Position numbers and translations under genes: made by a program. A stretch of DNA of 64,000 nt from Segatella hominis (lineage in GTDB: Bacteria > Bacteroidota > Bacteroidia > Bacteroidales > Bacteroidaceae), in the NCBI RefSeq assembly GCF_019249725.2, contig NZ_CP137559.1, positions 3,351,001 to 3,415,000 on the forward strand, given 5' to 3'. Below the pieces are notes generated by a model that saw only the letters and a list, made by a program, of their open reading frames with translations, searched no databases and was not told the origin of the DNA. Numbering within the stretch: the stretch's first letter is position 1; each line of letters opens with the position of its first letter. Shown here in pieces: positions 18,445 through 27,440 of the stretch.

Positions 18445-19800
18445 ATGGAAAATAGAGGTAGTTTTGGCTCCAAGCTGGGAGTCATTCTGGCTACTGCTGG
18501 TTCTGCAGTAGGTTTGGGAAATGTCTGGCGTTTTCCCTATATGACTGGACAGAATGGAGGTGCTGCTTTCATTCTTATTTACTTGGTATGTATCTTCATG
18601 CTGGGTATTCCTGGTATGGTAGGTGAATTTATTATCGGACGTCATTCTGCTGCTAATGCAGCGCGTTCTTATCATAATCTTTCAAATGGAAAACCTTGGG
18701 GAATCTTAGGTGTCATGGGAGTTGTTACGTCCATGATTATTCTGGGCTTCTATGCGGTAGTGGCAGGATGGTGCATGCAGTATCTTTATGCTTCGTTGTT
18801 GGGAGGTATTCATGGAGATGTCAGTTATGTAAAGCAATATTTCGTAGAATTCTCTTCTGATCCCATCAAACCGACTTTCTGGACGATTGCTTTTATCTTG
18901 ATTACCCATTGTGTGGTTGTCAAGGGTGTGCGTAATGGTATAGAGAAAGCTTCCAAAATATTGATGCCAATGCTTTTTGTCTTACTGATTGTATTGGTCA
19001 TCTCGTCTTGTTCTCTGCCTGGTGCATTCAAGGGTATAGAGTTTCTGTTGAAGCCTGATTTTTCAAAAGTGGATGAGAACGTGATGCTGGAGGCTTTGGG
19101 ACAGGCTTTCTTCTCCTTGAGCCTCGGTACCGCTTGTCTTTGTACCTATGCTTCTTATTTTAGCAGACAAACCAATCTCTTGAAATCTGCCACTCAGATA
19201 GCATTGATAGATACGATTATTGCCATCATGGCGGGATTGATGATTTTCCCAGCAGCATTCTCTGTAGGTGTTAATCCGGATAGTGGTCCTTCACTCATTT
19301 TTATCACTTTGCCTAATGTTTTCCAACAGGCATTTGGTTCTATGCCTGTTGTGGGGTATATTATTTCTGTACTGTTTTACGCATTGTTGGTGTTGGCAGC
19401 ATTGACTTCCACTATTTCTATGCACGAAATCGGTACTGCCATGTTTTATGAGGAATTGAAAGTAACTCGCAAGAAGGGTGCCTGGGTAGAGACTATAACC
19501 TGTTGTATTATTGGTATCTTCTGTTCTTTATCTTGTGGAGCCATGCCAGAACTGAGTCTCTTTCATTTGAACTTTCTTGATTTCTGCGACCATCTTACTT
19601 CTCAGTTGTTTATGCCGCTGGGTTCCTTTGCAACCTGTATTTTCTTAGGTTGGTATGTGCCGAAAAAAGTGGTCAGAGATGAGTTTACGAATTGGGGAAC
19701 TTTGAAAGGTTCTCTTTTCGGTGTTTATCTCTTTATGGTGCGTATCGTTTGTCCATTATGTATATTAACTATATTCCTGCATCAGTTAGGAGTGTTTTGA
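18445..19800 (+). CDS. Sodium-dependent (NSS family) amino-acid-type transporter 2
   Basis: A 451-residue paralog of the preceding transporter, sharing RGSFGSKLGVILATAG, VGLGNVWRFPYM, ASYFSRQTNL, FPAAFSVGV and DEFTNWGTLKGSLFG. In TM6 it reads AFFSLSLGTAC where the first copy reads SFYSLSIGMGC, so the substrate pocket may differ. The pair looks like a tandem duplication. A terminator follows the stop codon by 14 bp. Confidence 0.9.
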   Translation: MENRGSFGSKLGVILATAGSAVGLGNVWRFPYMTGQNGGAAFILIYLVCIFMLGIPGMVGEFIIGRHSAANAARSYHNLSNGKPWGILGVMGVVTSMIILGFYAVVAGWCMQYLYASLLGGIHGDVSYVKQYFVEFSSDPIKPTFWTIAFILITHCVVVKGVRNGIEKASKILMPMLFVLLIVLVISSCSLPGAFKGIEFLLKPDFSKVDENVMLEALGQAFFSLSLGTACLCTYASYFSRQTNLLKSATQIALIDTIIAIMAGLMIFPAAFSVGVNPDSGPSLIFITLPNVFQQAFGSMPVVGYIISVLFYALLVLAALTSTISMHEIGTAMFYEELKVTRKKGAWVETITCCIIGIFCSLSCGAMPELSLFHLNFLDFCDHLTSQLFMPLGSFATCIFLGWYVPKKVVRDEFTNWGTLKGSLFGVYLFMVRIVCPLCILTIFLHQLGVF

Positions 19801-19814
19801 TTTGAAATCCAAGA

Positions 19815-19848
19815 GGGTGTGTCATTGACTGATGACACACCCTTTTTT
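19815..19848 (+). terminator. Rho-independent terminator
   Basis: Perfect 11-bp stem GGGTGTGTCAT/ATGACACACCC (19815-19825 with 19832-19842) and six T residues; ends the transporter transcript and lies next to the 3' end of the convergent HhH gene. Confidence 0.85.
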
Positions 19849-20872
19849 AGAATATGATATAGGGCTTAAGTCTCTCTATTTCTGCTGATGGAAAGTTCTT
19901 GAGGAGTTTTAGTTCCTCCAGACTTTTGAAAGGACCTCTTAACCGTCGATAGTCGCAAATTTCTTTCGCTTGGTAGAAGTTGAGGTAGGGGTGACGTCGA
20001 AGTTGATTGAGTGAGAGAGAATTGATATTCAACTTTCTCACTTCTCCAGGAGTAATTTTGATGAAAGACAGAGCTTCTTCTGGCAGTCCATCTATTTCCT
20101 TCAGCTGGTTAATGGATGCAAAGCCTCCTAATTGTTCTCTGTATCTTGTGATGCTTTTAGCATAATAACTGCCAATGCCTGGAATCTTCATCAGTTCTGT
20201 TGTGTCGGCAGAGTTGACGATGACGTGTTGCCCCGGTCTCAGTTTTTGTGGATAACTGTAGATGTTGTTTCCATTAGCATTTGTAGAATTAGCGCCATTG
20301 TTTGCTTGTGAATACGTACTTGTGTTTGCACCATTCCCATACTGGGTTTCCCGGTAGTTTCTTTTGGGGGCTCTGCTGTTGCCATAGTAGTCGGATGCAG
20401 GCCGGTAATCTTCACCTATTATAATATAAGGTGCCAGTACTTCGTATTGTTTCTTGGTAAGTCCGTACAGACGGGCAAAATCAGTTTTTTCTCTGAAGAT
20501 GCCGCCTTTAGCACGAAACCTATAGATACTTCGTACTTGCCATGATTGTAAACCGAGTTTGAGAAGCTGGGTGCTGTCGGCAGTATTAGGGTCGAAAGGA
20601 AACAACTCGTGAATTGTTCCCTCTACCTTATAATATAAAGGATGCTTTTCGCTAATGTTTTTATCTGCAGTTGATGATTCTTGGTGATTATCGCCAGTCA
20701 TGCTTTTGGGGTTATTATCTGCAGAATAGTCGTTTTCCAAACTTGATTCTTTCGTATTGACTTTTCCCACAATGATAATGAGAGTAAGACAAATGATGAT
20801 GATACCGAGCAGAACCAGAATGGCTTGTCGGTCGTTACGCTGTAGATAAAAGAAATCTTTTAGTTTAAGCAT
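19847..20872 (-). CDS. Membrane-anchored helix-hairpin-helix (ComEA-like) protein
   Basis: A 341-residue protein with one N-terminal membrane span (about residues 18-36, LVLLGIIIICLTLIIIVG), a low-complexity Ser/Asn/Tyr linker (about 150-215), and helix-hairpin-helix motifs of the ComEA type: FPFDPNTADSTQLLKLGL, VNSADTTELMKIPGIGSYYAKSI, INQLKEIDGLPEEAL and LNINSLSLNQLRRHPYLNFY. HhH repeats bind DNA backbone without sequence preference; ComEA homologues take up DNA, but in Bacteroidota these proteins are largely uncharacterised. Confidence 0.85.
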   Translation of the reverse strand: MLKLKDFFYLQRNDRQAILVLLGIIIICLTLIIIVGKVNTKESSLENDYSADNNPKSMTGDNHQESSTADKNISEKHPLYYKVEGTIHELFPFDPNTADSTQLLKLGLQSWQVRSIYRFRAKGGIFREKTDFARLYGLTKKQYEVLAPYIIIGEDYRPASDYYGNSRAPKRNYRETQYGNGANTSTYSQANNGANSTNANGNNIYSYPQKLRPGQHVIVNSADTTELMKIPGIGSYYAKSITRYREQLGGFASINQLKEIDGLPEEALSFIKITPGEVRKLNINSLSLNQLRRHPYLNFYQAKEICDYRRLRGPFKSLEELKLLKNFPSAEIERLKPYIIF

Positions 20873-20938
20873 ATCGTTTTCGCATTTAAAGTTAAAATAT
20901 GATCTAATGAAGAGTTTACGGGAAGTAAACTCTTAGTT

Positions 20939-21014
20939 TGGTCGGGATTACTGGACTCGAACCAGCGACCTCATCGTCCCGAACGACGTGCGCTACCAAC
21001 TGCGCTAAATCCCG
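20939..21014 (-). tRNA. tRNA-Pro (anticodon CGG)
   Basis: A 76-nt cloverleaf on the minus strand: acceptor CGGGATT/AATCCCG with discriminator A and encoded CCA, D-arm AGCGCAGTTGGTAGCGC, anticodon loop TTCGGGA in a CGTCG/CGATG stem, and T-arm CTGG TTCGAGT CCAG. Confidence 0.95.
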
Positions 21015-21105
21015 CTTTTATTGCTTGCAAAAGTACATAAAATCTGATATATTTCAAAATAAAAAGGCAAATTTTAAACTTTTTTGAAAGAAAAGTGCGG
21101 AAAAA

Positions 21106-21138
21106 TTTGGTGGAATCAAATAAAAGTACTACCTTTGC
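21106..21138 (+). promoter_or_regulatory. Promoter of tRNA-Phe
   Basis: TTTG (21106-21109), 20 bp, TACCTTTGC (21130-21138), 37 bp before the tRNA. Confidence 0.7.
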
Positions 21139-21175
21139 ACCCGCAAATGAGAATTCTTGTTTGTTCATATTAGTT

Positions 21176-21248
21176 GGTGCCATAGCTCAGTTGGTAGAGC
21201 AAAGGACTGAAAATCCTTGTGTCCCCGGTTCGATTCCTGGTGGTACCA
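21176..21248 (+). tRNA. tRNA-Phe (anticodon GAA)
   Basis: A 73-nt cloverleaf: acceptor GGTGCCA/TGGTACC with one G-U pair and discriminator A; anticodon loop CTGAAAA between AGGA and TCCT; T-loop TTCGATT. The 3' CCA is not encoded (ACT follows), unlike the neighbouring tRNA-Pro. Confidence 0.95.
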
Positions 21249-21260
21249 CTTCTTATTAGA

Positions 21261-21294
21261 AGCCGAATCTTCGTAACAAGATTCGGCTTTTTTA
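21261..21294 (+). terminator. Terminator after tRNA-Phe
   Basis: Perfect 11-bp stem AGCCGAATCTT/AAGATTCGGCT (21261-21271 with 21278-21288) followed by TTTTTTAA. Confidence 0.9.
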
Positions 21295-21344
21295 ATTTCC
21301 CTAATGTTTTATATATTTCGTTTTAATGGCATATTGACACTTAT

Positions 21345-21410
21345 GAAAACGTTTGCGTGTAAAAAGTGAAACGAAAACGTTTGCTGTATCAGAATTTTGG
21401 CTACCTTTGC
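21345..21410 (+). promoter_or_regulatory. Pectate-lyase locus promoter with two LacI-type operator words
   Basis: GAAAACGTTTGC occurs at 21345-21356 and again at 21373-21384, 28 bp apart. The TTTG inside the second copy (21380-21383) is 18 bp before TACCTTTGC (21402-21410), so that copy overlaps the -33 element. A LacI-family regulator bound here would compete with polymerase. Confidence 0.6.
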
Positions 21411-21471
21411 AGCGTAAAAGTAAATCATAAAAACCAAAATAATATATATCTACTAAACATTTTAGTTTAAA

Positions 21472-21831
21472 ATGAAAAAAACTTATTTACTGCTTTTAGC
21501 GGGTATGTTTGCTTCCGTTGTTTTTGCGAACAACAAGCAGACCGTTAAAATTGATGGTAATGTCTCAGACAAAACCGTCACCGAGATTACCTTCGATGGT
21601 GATAACGTAACGCTCAATTATGCGGACAATTCTTCTGAAACGAAGGATATGTCGCTTGTGTCTCTTTCTTTTTCTTATGATTCTACTACAGGAATCAACA
21701 AGATAGAAGAGGTTAAGAAGTCATTGCAGGGTAAGGTTTTTAACCTAAATGGTCAACTCGTAGGTAATTCTCTTGAGGGATTGTCTAAGGGTATCTACAT
21801 CGTGAATGGTAAGAAAGTAATTATCAAGTAA
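21472..21831 (+). CDS. Small secreted protein with T9SS-like C-terminal tail
   Basis: A 119-residue protein with a signal peptide (residues 1-19, ending VFA). The middle part (VKIDGNVSDKTVTEITFDGDN) is of unknown function. The end GKVFNLNGQLVGNS and GIYIVNGKKVIIK has the pattern of type A C-terminal sorting domains cut off by the type IX secretion system. It precedes the pectate lyase by 17 bp under one promoter, so it probably belongs to the same export or surface function. Confidence 0.65.
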   Translation: MKKTYLLLLAGMFASVVFANNKQTVKIDGNVSDKTVTEITFDGDNVTLNYADNSSETKDMSLVSLSFSYDSTTGINKIEEVKKSLQGKVFNLNGQLVGNSLEGLSKGIYIVNGKKVIIK

Positions 21832-21848
21832 AAAAGGAGGAACGTAAA

Positions 21849-24674
21849 ATGAAGAAAATGGTATTTACTTTGGCACTCCTCTTGATGAGCTTGAGTGCAG
21901 CCATGGCACAGACATGGACATTTGGTGCAATGAGCGAGGCTGATAAGGCTTTATGTGCAGCTGATGCCAATTGGGTATTGGGAACTGATCGCTACTGCTA
22001 TACCTTAGTTTTGGAGAATGAAGCTCTTGTTGCAAATAACTCAGAATTGGCTTATACTAAGGGCTTGAAGTTTACTGCTGGTGCTCCTGCTGATAAATCC
22101 GAAGGAAAAGCAAAAGTCCGCTTGAATTATGGCTCTTCTCGCTTGGAATTGAATGGAAATGGTGTTTCTTTGATTATTCCAAGTCTGAAGGCTGGTCAGA
22201 AAGTAACAGTTAGCTGCAAGACTGGTAGTACTTCTACTGCTCGTTGTTTAGATGCTGCTAACTTGACTTCGGTTTCTGGTTCTTTTGGTACTCCTACAAA
22301 AGATCAGGTTACCAACGTTGGAACTGTAACTGCTGATGGTGATGTCGTGTTGAAAACCAATGGTGGTGGTATGAACATTTATAGCATCAAGGTTGAGACT
22401 GTAGGTGGCGGATCTACCGTTACTCCTGGTTCTACCGACAAAATTACCAATGCCGTTGCTCGTAACAGCAAGGTCAATCAGATGTATGTTACCACCAATG
22501 CTGGTGATGTGAAGTATTATAATACTGCCGACTTGACAAGTGTTAAGTTCGAAGGTGACAAGACTATTATTACTCCTAAGTCTGGTGCAGAGAATGATGA
22601 GTATGATGCTTCTGTTCAAGCCATCAGTTTTGCTAAGAAGGCCGATCAGGGCGAAAGTGGTGATGTTGAAAATCCTGCAGGTGTGATTCAGATTACTGAG
22701 GCAAAGGGCTGGCAGGAGTCTGCCTACTTGAAGTGGGCTCCATTCGAGGGCGCTTCTTCTTATAATGTATATGTAGATGACAAGAAGATTGATGCTCAGT
22801 TGATTCGTCAGTATGCTTCTTACTATCGTGCTGATGTTCTCGGTTTGAAGGCTGGTACTTATTCTGTAAAGGTTGTTCCTGTCAATGCTGAAGGTACAGA
22901 GATTACTGGTGCCAATACAGCTTCTAACTTGGTAGTAAAGAGCTACAATCGTGAGGGCTTTGCTCATTTCAAGTATGATGGTGTAGGTGCTTATAATAAT
23001 GATGGTACTTTGAAGGCTGGTGCTAAGGTCCTGTATATTACAGCCAAGACGGCCAAGACTGTTTCTACAACAGTTGATACAGGCAAGCCAGAGACGATTA
23101 CGGGTCTTCAGTCTATTATTGATGCTTATCAAAAGGGTGAGGATACAACTCCTATCGTCTTCCGAATCATCGGTAAGGTAAGCCTTTCTGACTTGGACAG
23201 AATTTCAAGTTCTGCAGAAGGTTTGCAGATTAAAGGTAAGGGTGCTCACTCTGAAATGAACATGACTTTCGAAGGAGTCGGTGATGATGCTACTGTATAT
23301 GGATTTGGTTTCTTGCTTCGTAATACCAAGAGTGTAGAGTTCCGTAACTTTGCTATCATGCGTTGCCTGGATGATGCTATGTCTCTTGATACTGATAACT
23401 CTCATGTATGGATTCACAACATGGATCTCTTCTATGGCAAGAAGGGTGGCGCTGCTGACCAGGCCAAGGGTGATGGTACTGTAGATATCAAGGGTGACTC
23501 CCAGTATATAACTGTAGCATACAACCGCTTCTGGGATAATGGTAAGGCTTCTATGTGTGGTATGACGAGTGAAAGTGGCCCTAACTATATCACTTATCAC
23601 CACAACTGGTTCGACCATTCAGACTCTCGTATGGCTCGTATTCGTACTATGAGTGTTCACATGTACAACAACTACTATCAGCACAATGATGTTTATGGTA
23701 TTGGTGCAACCAGTGGTTCAAGTGTATTCATGGAGTCTAATTACTTTGATGCAGTTAAGCGTCCTATCATGAGCTCTTTGCAGGGTACTGATGCTATGGG
23801 TGATGGTACTTTCTCTGGTGAGAAAGGTGGCTTGATTAAGGCATACGGCAATGTATTTGCCAACAAACCTGATAACTTCAGCTATATCACATACGCAAAC
23901 AATAATACAAGTTTTGATGCTTACGAGGTTTCTGCCCCAAGTGAGCAGGTTCCTTCAAGCGTAAAGACTTTGGTAGGTGGTACTTCTTACAACAACTTCG
24001 ATACCAACTCAAGCCTCATGTATGCATACGCTGCAGATAAGGCAGAAGATGTTCCTGCTATTGTAGAAGGATTCTATGGTGCAGGTCGTTTGAATCATGG
24101 CGATATTGATTTCGTTATTCCTGATGAAACAGTCGTAACAAATGGTCACCAGCAGCCATGGCCTGCTTTGGCAAGCATTCTTGATGCTTATACTTCTGGT
24201 GTTGTTAAGGTGTTCGGTGAGAGCAATGCTTCTGGCGAAGGTGGTTCTACTGAAGGTGGTAGCACTGGTGGCTCTACTGGTGGTTCAGAAGGTGGCAGCA
24301 CAGTAACTCCTATTGAGGGTACTGTAACATGCAGCTTTACTGTGAACGGAAAAGAGGCTGTTCCTTCTAATAGTGCATTTGTTTTGACAGGTGAAGCTAA
24401 GAATGTTAAAAAGGAAGAAACAGTTATTGAAGGTACAACTTATACAGCAAGTCTTAAGATGGAAAGTAAAACAGAAGTTTCTTTCACCACATCTCAGAAG
24501 ATGACTCTGTATGTATATTATGGTCTTTCTGGTGCAAACACTAATGTAAAGGTAGATGGCGTAAAGCAGACAGGAGCTCCTACAACAGTTGTGCTTGAGG
24601 CTGGTGCTCATAAGATTACAAAGGGTGATACAACTACAATCGCTCTCATCAAACTTGTACCTGTAACAGAATAA
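21849..24674 (+). CDS. Multi-domain pectate lyase (PL1 family)
   Basis: A 941-residue exported protein. Signal peptide 1-20; an N-terminal beta module (about 20-185); a FnIII-like module (about 277-364); the PL1 right-handed helix (about 367-780); a Gly/Ser/Thr/Glu-rich linker (about 793-818); and a C-terminal beta module (about 820-941). Inside PL1, acidic Ca2+-binding segments DDAMSLDTDNSHVWIHN (about 507) and DGTVDIKGDSQYITVAYNRF (about 540), then HSDSRMARIR (about 590) with the catalytic arginine region. The enzyme cleaves polygalacturonate by beta-elimination outside the cell. RBS AAGGAGG at 21834-21840. A second, broken lyase follows. Confidence 0.9.
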   Translation: MKKMVFTLALLLMSLSAAMAQTWTFGAMSEADKALCAADANWVLGTDRYCYTLVLENEALVANNSELAYTKGLKFTAGAPADKSEGKAKVRLNYGSSRLELNGNGVSLIIPSLKAGQKVTVSCKTGSTSTARCLDAANLTSVSGSFGTPTKDQVTNVGTVTADGDVVLKTNGGGMNIYSIKVETVGGGSTVTPGSTDKITNAVARNSKVNQMYVTTNAGDVKYYNTADLTSVKFEGDKTIITPKSGAENDEYDASVQAISFAKKADQGESGDVENPAGVIQITEAKGWQESAYLKWAPFEGASSYNVYVDDKKIDAQLIRQYASYYRADVLGLKAGTYSVKVVPVNAEGTEITGANTASNLVVKSYNREGFAHFKYDGVGAYNNDGTLKAGAKVLYITAKTAKTVSTTVDTGKPETITGLQSIIDAYQKGEDTTPIVFRIIGKVSLSDLDRISSSAEGLQIKGKGAHSEMNMTFEGVGDDATVYGFGFLLRNTKSVEFRNFAIMRCLDDAMSLDTDNSHVWIHNMDLFYGKKGGAADQAKGDGTVDIKGDSQYITVAYNRFWDNGKASMCGMTSESGPNYITYHHNWFDHSDSRMARIRTMSVHMYNNYYQHNDVYGIGATSGSSVFMESNYFDAVKRPIMSSLQGTDAMGDGTFSGEKGGLIKAYGNVFANKPDNFSYITYANNNTSFDAYEVSAPSEQVPSSVKTLVGGTSYNNFDTNSSLMYAYAADKAEDVPAIVEGFYGAGRLNHGDIDFVIPDETVVTNGHQQPWPALASILDAYTSGVVKVFGESNASGEGGSTEGGSTGGSTGGSEGGSTVTPIEGTVTCSFTVNGKEAVPSNSAFVLTGEAKNVKKEETVIEGTTYTASLKMESKTEVSFTTSQKMTLYVYYGLSGANTNVKVDGVKQTGAPTTVVLEAGAHKITKGDTTTIALIKLVPVTE

Positions 24675-24727
24675 TAAACACATGTTTTCCCCAATGAGGG
24701 AAAAATATATGAAATGAAATCAACTAA

Positions 24728-24762
24728 GGGCTGTCTTTTCTTGATGAGGACAGCCCTTTTTT
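24728..24762 (+). terminator. Terminator after the pectate lyase
   Basis: GGGCTGTC (24728-24735) pairs with GACAGCCC (24749-24756), followed by TTTTTT. Confidence 0.85.
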
Positions 24763-24793
24763 CTCAAAACAACAAACAAAACTAAACTTTGCA

Positions 24794-25193
24794 ATGAAAC
24801 ATATAAACCCTATTCTTTCAGTACCATTCAAGGTAACTTGCCGTAAAACCATCTTGGCTGCTGCTTTATTTTGTGGCTTCTCAATGATGGCAAATGCACA
24901 GATTCAGGATGGTCGTGACTTCTCAATGGATGGCTTTGCTGCCTACGAAGGTGTGGCAGGCTCTAATTGGTATCGTGCAGGTGGTACTACTGGTGGCGCT
25001 GGTGGCAAGGTGGTGAAGGCTGACAACTTCTCTCAACTGCAGGCCTATCTCCAGGCAACTGACCCATATATTCTCTCGTATAGAATATTATGATTTGGCT
25101 GGTTCCCGTCTTTCTGCACCTCAGAAGGGAATCAATATTGTAAAGAAGATCAACTTTGATGGTGTTGCAAGCGTAAAGAAAGTTATTTTCTAA
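24794..25193 (+). pseudogene. Pectate lyase remnant with internal, frame-breaking deletion
   Basis: The first 93 or so codons (from ATG 24794) encode a signal peptide ending NAQ, then GRDFSMDGFAAYEGVAGSNWYRAG and KADNFSQLQAYLQATDPYI, the opening of a PL1 pectate lyase. The frame then reads a short foreign tail and stops at 25091. In another frame, from 25083 to TAA 25191, lies a typical lyase C-terminus: EYYDLAGSRLSAPQKGINIV and VKKVIF. The catalytic middle (several hundred codons) is gone. Ends intact, middle missing, frame broken: a pseudogene by deletion. Confidence 0.8.
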
Positions 25194-25275
25194 CGAAAAA
25201 GTTGTTTCTACTAAGTGATTTTTTTCATAGCGATATGAATAGAAACGGATAAAAGTTTCTTGCCAGATTAACTAC

Positions 25276-25321
25276 AAAACGGACAAAAGCTCGATAAATA
25301 CAGGCTTTTGTCCGTTTTTTA
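25276..25321 (+). terminator. Terminator after the lyase remnant
   Basis: 15-bp stem (25276-25290 with 25304-25318), then TTTTATTT. Confidence 0.8.
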
Positions 25322-25366
25322 TTTATCTTTGTCTGATATCTGTCTTGTTGTTTTTGCTCTATTTGG

Positions 25367-25375
25367 TACTTTTGC
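25367..25375 (+). promoter_or_regulatory. Promoter of the SusC remnant
   Basis: TACTTTTGC at 25367-25375 with CTTG at 25344-25347, 19 bp before it. The promoter looks intact although the gene is not. Confidence 0.5.
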
Positions 25376-25424
25376 AGTCGAAACAATTTTAATAAATCAA
25401 CAAACCTAAAAGAGTAAACTAACA

Positions 25425-26303
25425 ATGAATGTAATCTTGAGTAAATCTAAGAGAAGTATTCTTCTCGTAGCATTGTTCCTCATGGGATGTTTGCAGCTTT
25501 TGGCTCAATCACGCATGATTCAAGGTGAGGTGACAGATGCTCAAAATGGTGAACCACTCATCGGTGCTACGGTGATGGTGGAAGGTGAGAAAAGCGGTAC
25601 GGTTACTGATTTTGATGGTAACTTTAAACTGCAAGTGACTTCTTCTGCAAAGAAAGTCAAAATCTCTTATATTGGATATATCGATAAGGTAGTTGAGATA
25701 TCCGATCGAATGAAAGTGAAACTTGAATCCGATAGTCAGATTCTCACGGATGTAGTTGTCATCGGTTATGGTACAGCTCGTAAGAGTGACCTGACGGGTT
25801 CTGTAGCAACAGTAAGCTCCAAAGACTTCAATAAAGGATTAGTATCATCACCAGAACAGTTGATTAATGGTAAGGTTTCTGGTGTGCAAATCATGTCGAA
25901 CAGCGGTTCGGCTTCTGCTGGTAGTACCATTCGTGTACGTGGAGGTGCTTCGCTCAATGCAAGTAATGACCCTCTTATCGTACTCGATGGTGTACCATTG
26001 GAACAAGGTGGCATTTCTGGTAATTCCAGCAACTTCCTCAGCATGATCAACCCAGCTGATATTGAGAGCATGACCGTGTTGAAAGATGCTTCTTCCCGCT
26101 TCTCAAAGAATACCCGTTGGGGTACCTTCCCATCTGTAGCTTTGGGATGGACCTTGACAGAGGAGCCTTGGTTGAAGGACAACAAGGAAGGAGATGATAG
26201 CAATCGCCAAGGTTGGGACATCTGGTTTAATGATGATGCTAAAAGCATGGAATCAGCAACGATTACGGTTGATCTCAACACGATGACATGGAAATATGAA
26301 TAA
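25425..26303 (+). pseudogene. In-frame chimera of SusC start, SusC barrel piece and SusE end
   Basis: Residues 1-226 are a normal SusC start: signal peptide, carboxypeptidase-regulatory-like domain (IQGEVTDAQNGEPLIGATV), then the plug to MTVLKDASS. Residues about 227-248 (RFSKNTRWGTFPSVALGW) belong to the middle of a SusC barrel, where intact proteins read DGSS(R/N)FS. Residues about 255-292 (GWDIWFNDD...ATITVDLNTMTW) resemble the C-terminus of a SusE/SusF surface lipoprotein. The intact SusC at 59689 shows the expected distances: KDAAS near residue 223 and DGSSNFSPDKRWGYFPS near 630. So most of SusC, all of SusD and most of SusE are missing, yet the frame is open. Not a working transporter. 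Confidence 0.8.
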
Positions 26304-26320
26304 CATATCAATTTTTTTAT

Positions 26321-26329
26321 TATCTTTGC
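26321..26329 (+). promoter_or_regulatory. -7 box immediately before the GH53 gene
   Basis: TATCTTTGC ends 7 bp before the GH53 ATG, predicting a very short or absent leader. Confidence 0.5.
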
Positions 26330-26336
26330 AAAAAAA

Positions 26337-27422
26337 ATGAAGAATATATTTGGAAAAGCCATGTTGCTGGCTACAGCGCTCTTGTTCTCTATCACAGGAA
26401 CAAGTTGCAGCAGCGACGATTCTCCAGTTCCTGAAAAGGAGAAAACATACGATATGAGCGGTTTCGCTAAGGGAGCCGATGTCAGTTGGCTCACAGAAAT
26501 GGAGCAGGACGGTGTGAAATTCTATAATCAGAATGGCAAGGCAGAGGAATGCATGTGGCTTCTTCGCGACCTTGGTACAAATGCAATCCGCCTTCGCGTG
26601 TGGGTAAATCCGGAAGGTGGTTGGTGCGGTAAGGATGATGTCATCGCCAAGGCAAGTCGTGCACAGGCGCTCGGCTATCGCTTGATGATTGATTTCCATT
26701 ATTCTGATACTTGGGCAGATCCGGGAAACCAGAAAGTACCTGCTGCTTGGCAGGGTTATACTTTCGAGCAGATGAAACAGGCGGTAGCTAATCATACCAA
26801 GGATGTATTATCTGCCTTGAAAGAGAGAGGTGTCACCAACGTAGAATGGGTACAGGTGGGTAATGAAACCCGTGATGGAATGCTCTTCAGCAGCGATGAG
26901 GCTGTAACTGGTAAAGCGTCAAAGAATGCTGCCAACTTTGCTGCTTATGTCAATGCTGGCTATGATGCCGTGAAGGAAGTTTATCCACAGGCTAAAGTCA
27001 TTGTGCACGTGGATGAGGGTAATAATCTCGGCCGTTATACCTGGCTCTTTGGCGAATTGAAGAAGAAGGGTGGAAAATGGGATGTCATCGGTATGTCACT
27101 TTATCCAGAAGATAACAATTGGCAGGAATTAACCACCAGTTGCCTGAATAATATCAAGACTTTATCAGAGATGTACAATTGCAATGTCATTGTTTCAGAG
27201 ATAGGTATGTGGTGGGGTTCTGATCAGGCTGCGCCAATGATGGAGAAGATGGTGGATGGCTGCAAGGCTATTCCTACCTGCGAAGGTATCTTCTATTGGG
27301 AACCTGAGGTTTACAACAACTGGAAGCCTGCCAACTATAGTACTTTGGGTTGGGTTGCTTATACCAAGGGAGCTTTTGATAACTCCGGTAAACCAACTGC
27401 TGTATTCGATGCATATAAATAA
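26337..27422 (+). CDS. Endo-beta-1,4-galactanase (GH53), lipoprotein
   Basis: A 361-residue enzyme with a lipobox ITGTSC (about residue 18-23), so probably surface-anchored. GH53 cleaves beta-1,4-galactan side chains of rhamnogalacturonan I. Seen: FAKGADVSWLTEMEQDG, NAIRLRVWVNP, the acid/base glutamate in WVQVGNETRDGM (about 177) and the nucleophile in VIVSEIGMWWG (about 287), plus GIFYWEPE. Length is usual. In known galactan loci this gene follows susC-susD-susE; here it follows the chimeric remnant of those genes. A GH2 gene follows after 18 bp. Confidence 0.92.
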   Translation: MKNIFGKAMLLATALLFSITGTSCSSDDSPVPEKEKTYDMSGFAKGADVSWLTEMEQDGVKFYNQNGKAEECMWLLRDLGTNAIRLRVWVNPEGGWCGKDDVIAKASRAQALGYRLMIDFHYSDTWADPGNQKVPAAWQGYTFEQMKQAVANHTKDVLSALKERGVTNVEWVQVGNETRDGMLFSSDEAVTGKASKNAANFAAYVNAGYDAVKEVYPQAKVIVHVDEGNNLGRYTWLFGELKKKGGKWDVIGMSLYPEDNNWQELTTSCLNNIKTLSEMYNCNVIVSEIGMWWGSDQAAPMMEKMVDGCKAIPTCEGIFYWEPEVYNNWKPANYSTLGWVAYTKGAFDNSGKPTAVFDAYK

Positions 27423-27440
27423 GAATATTAAATAAAAGAT

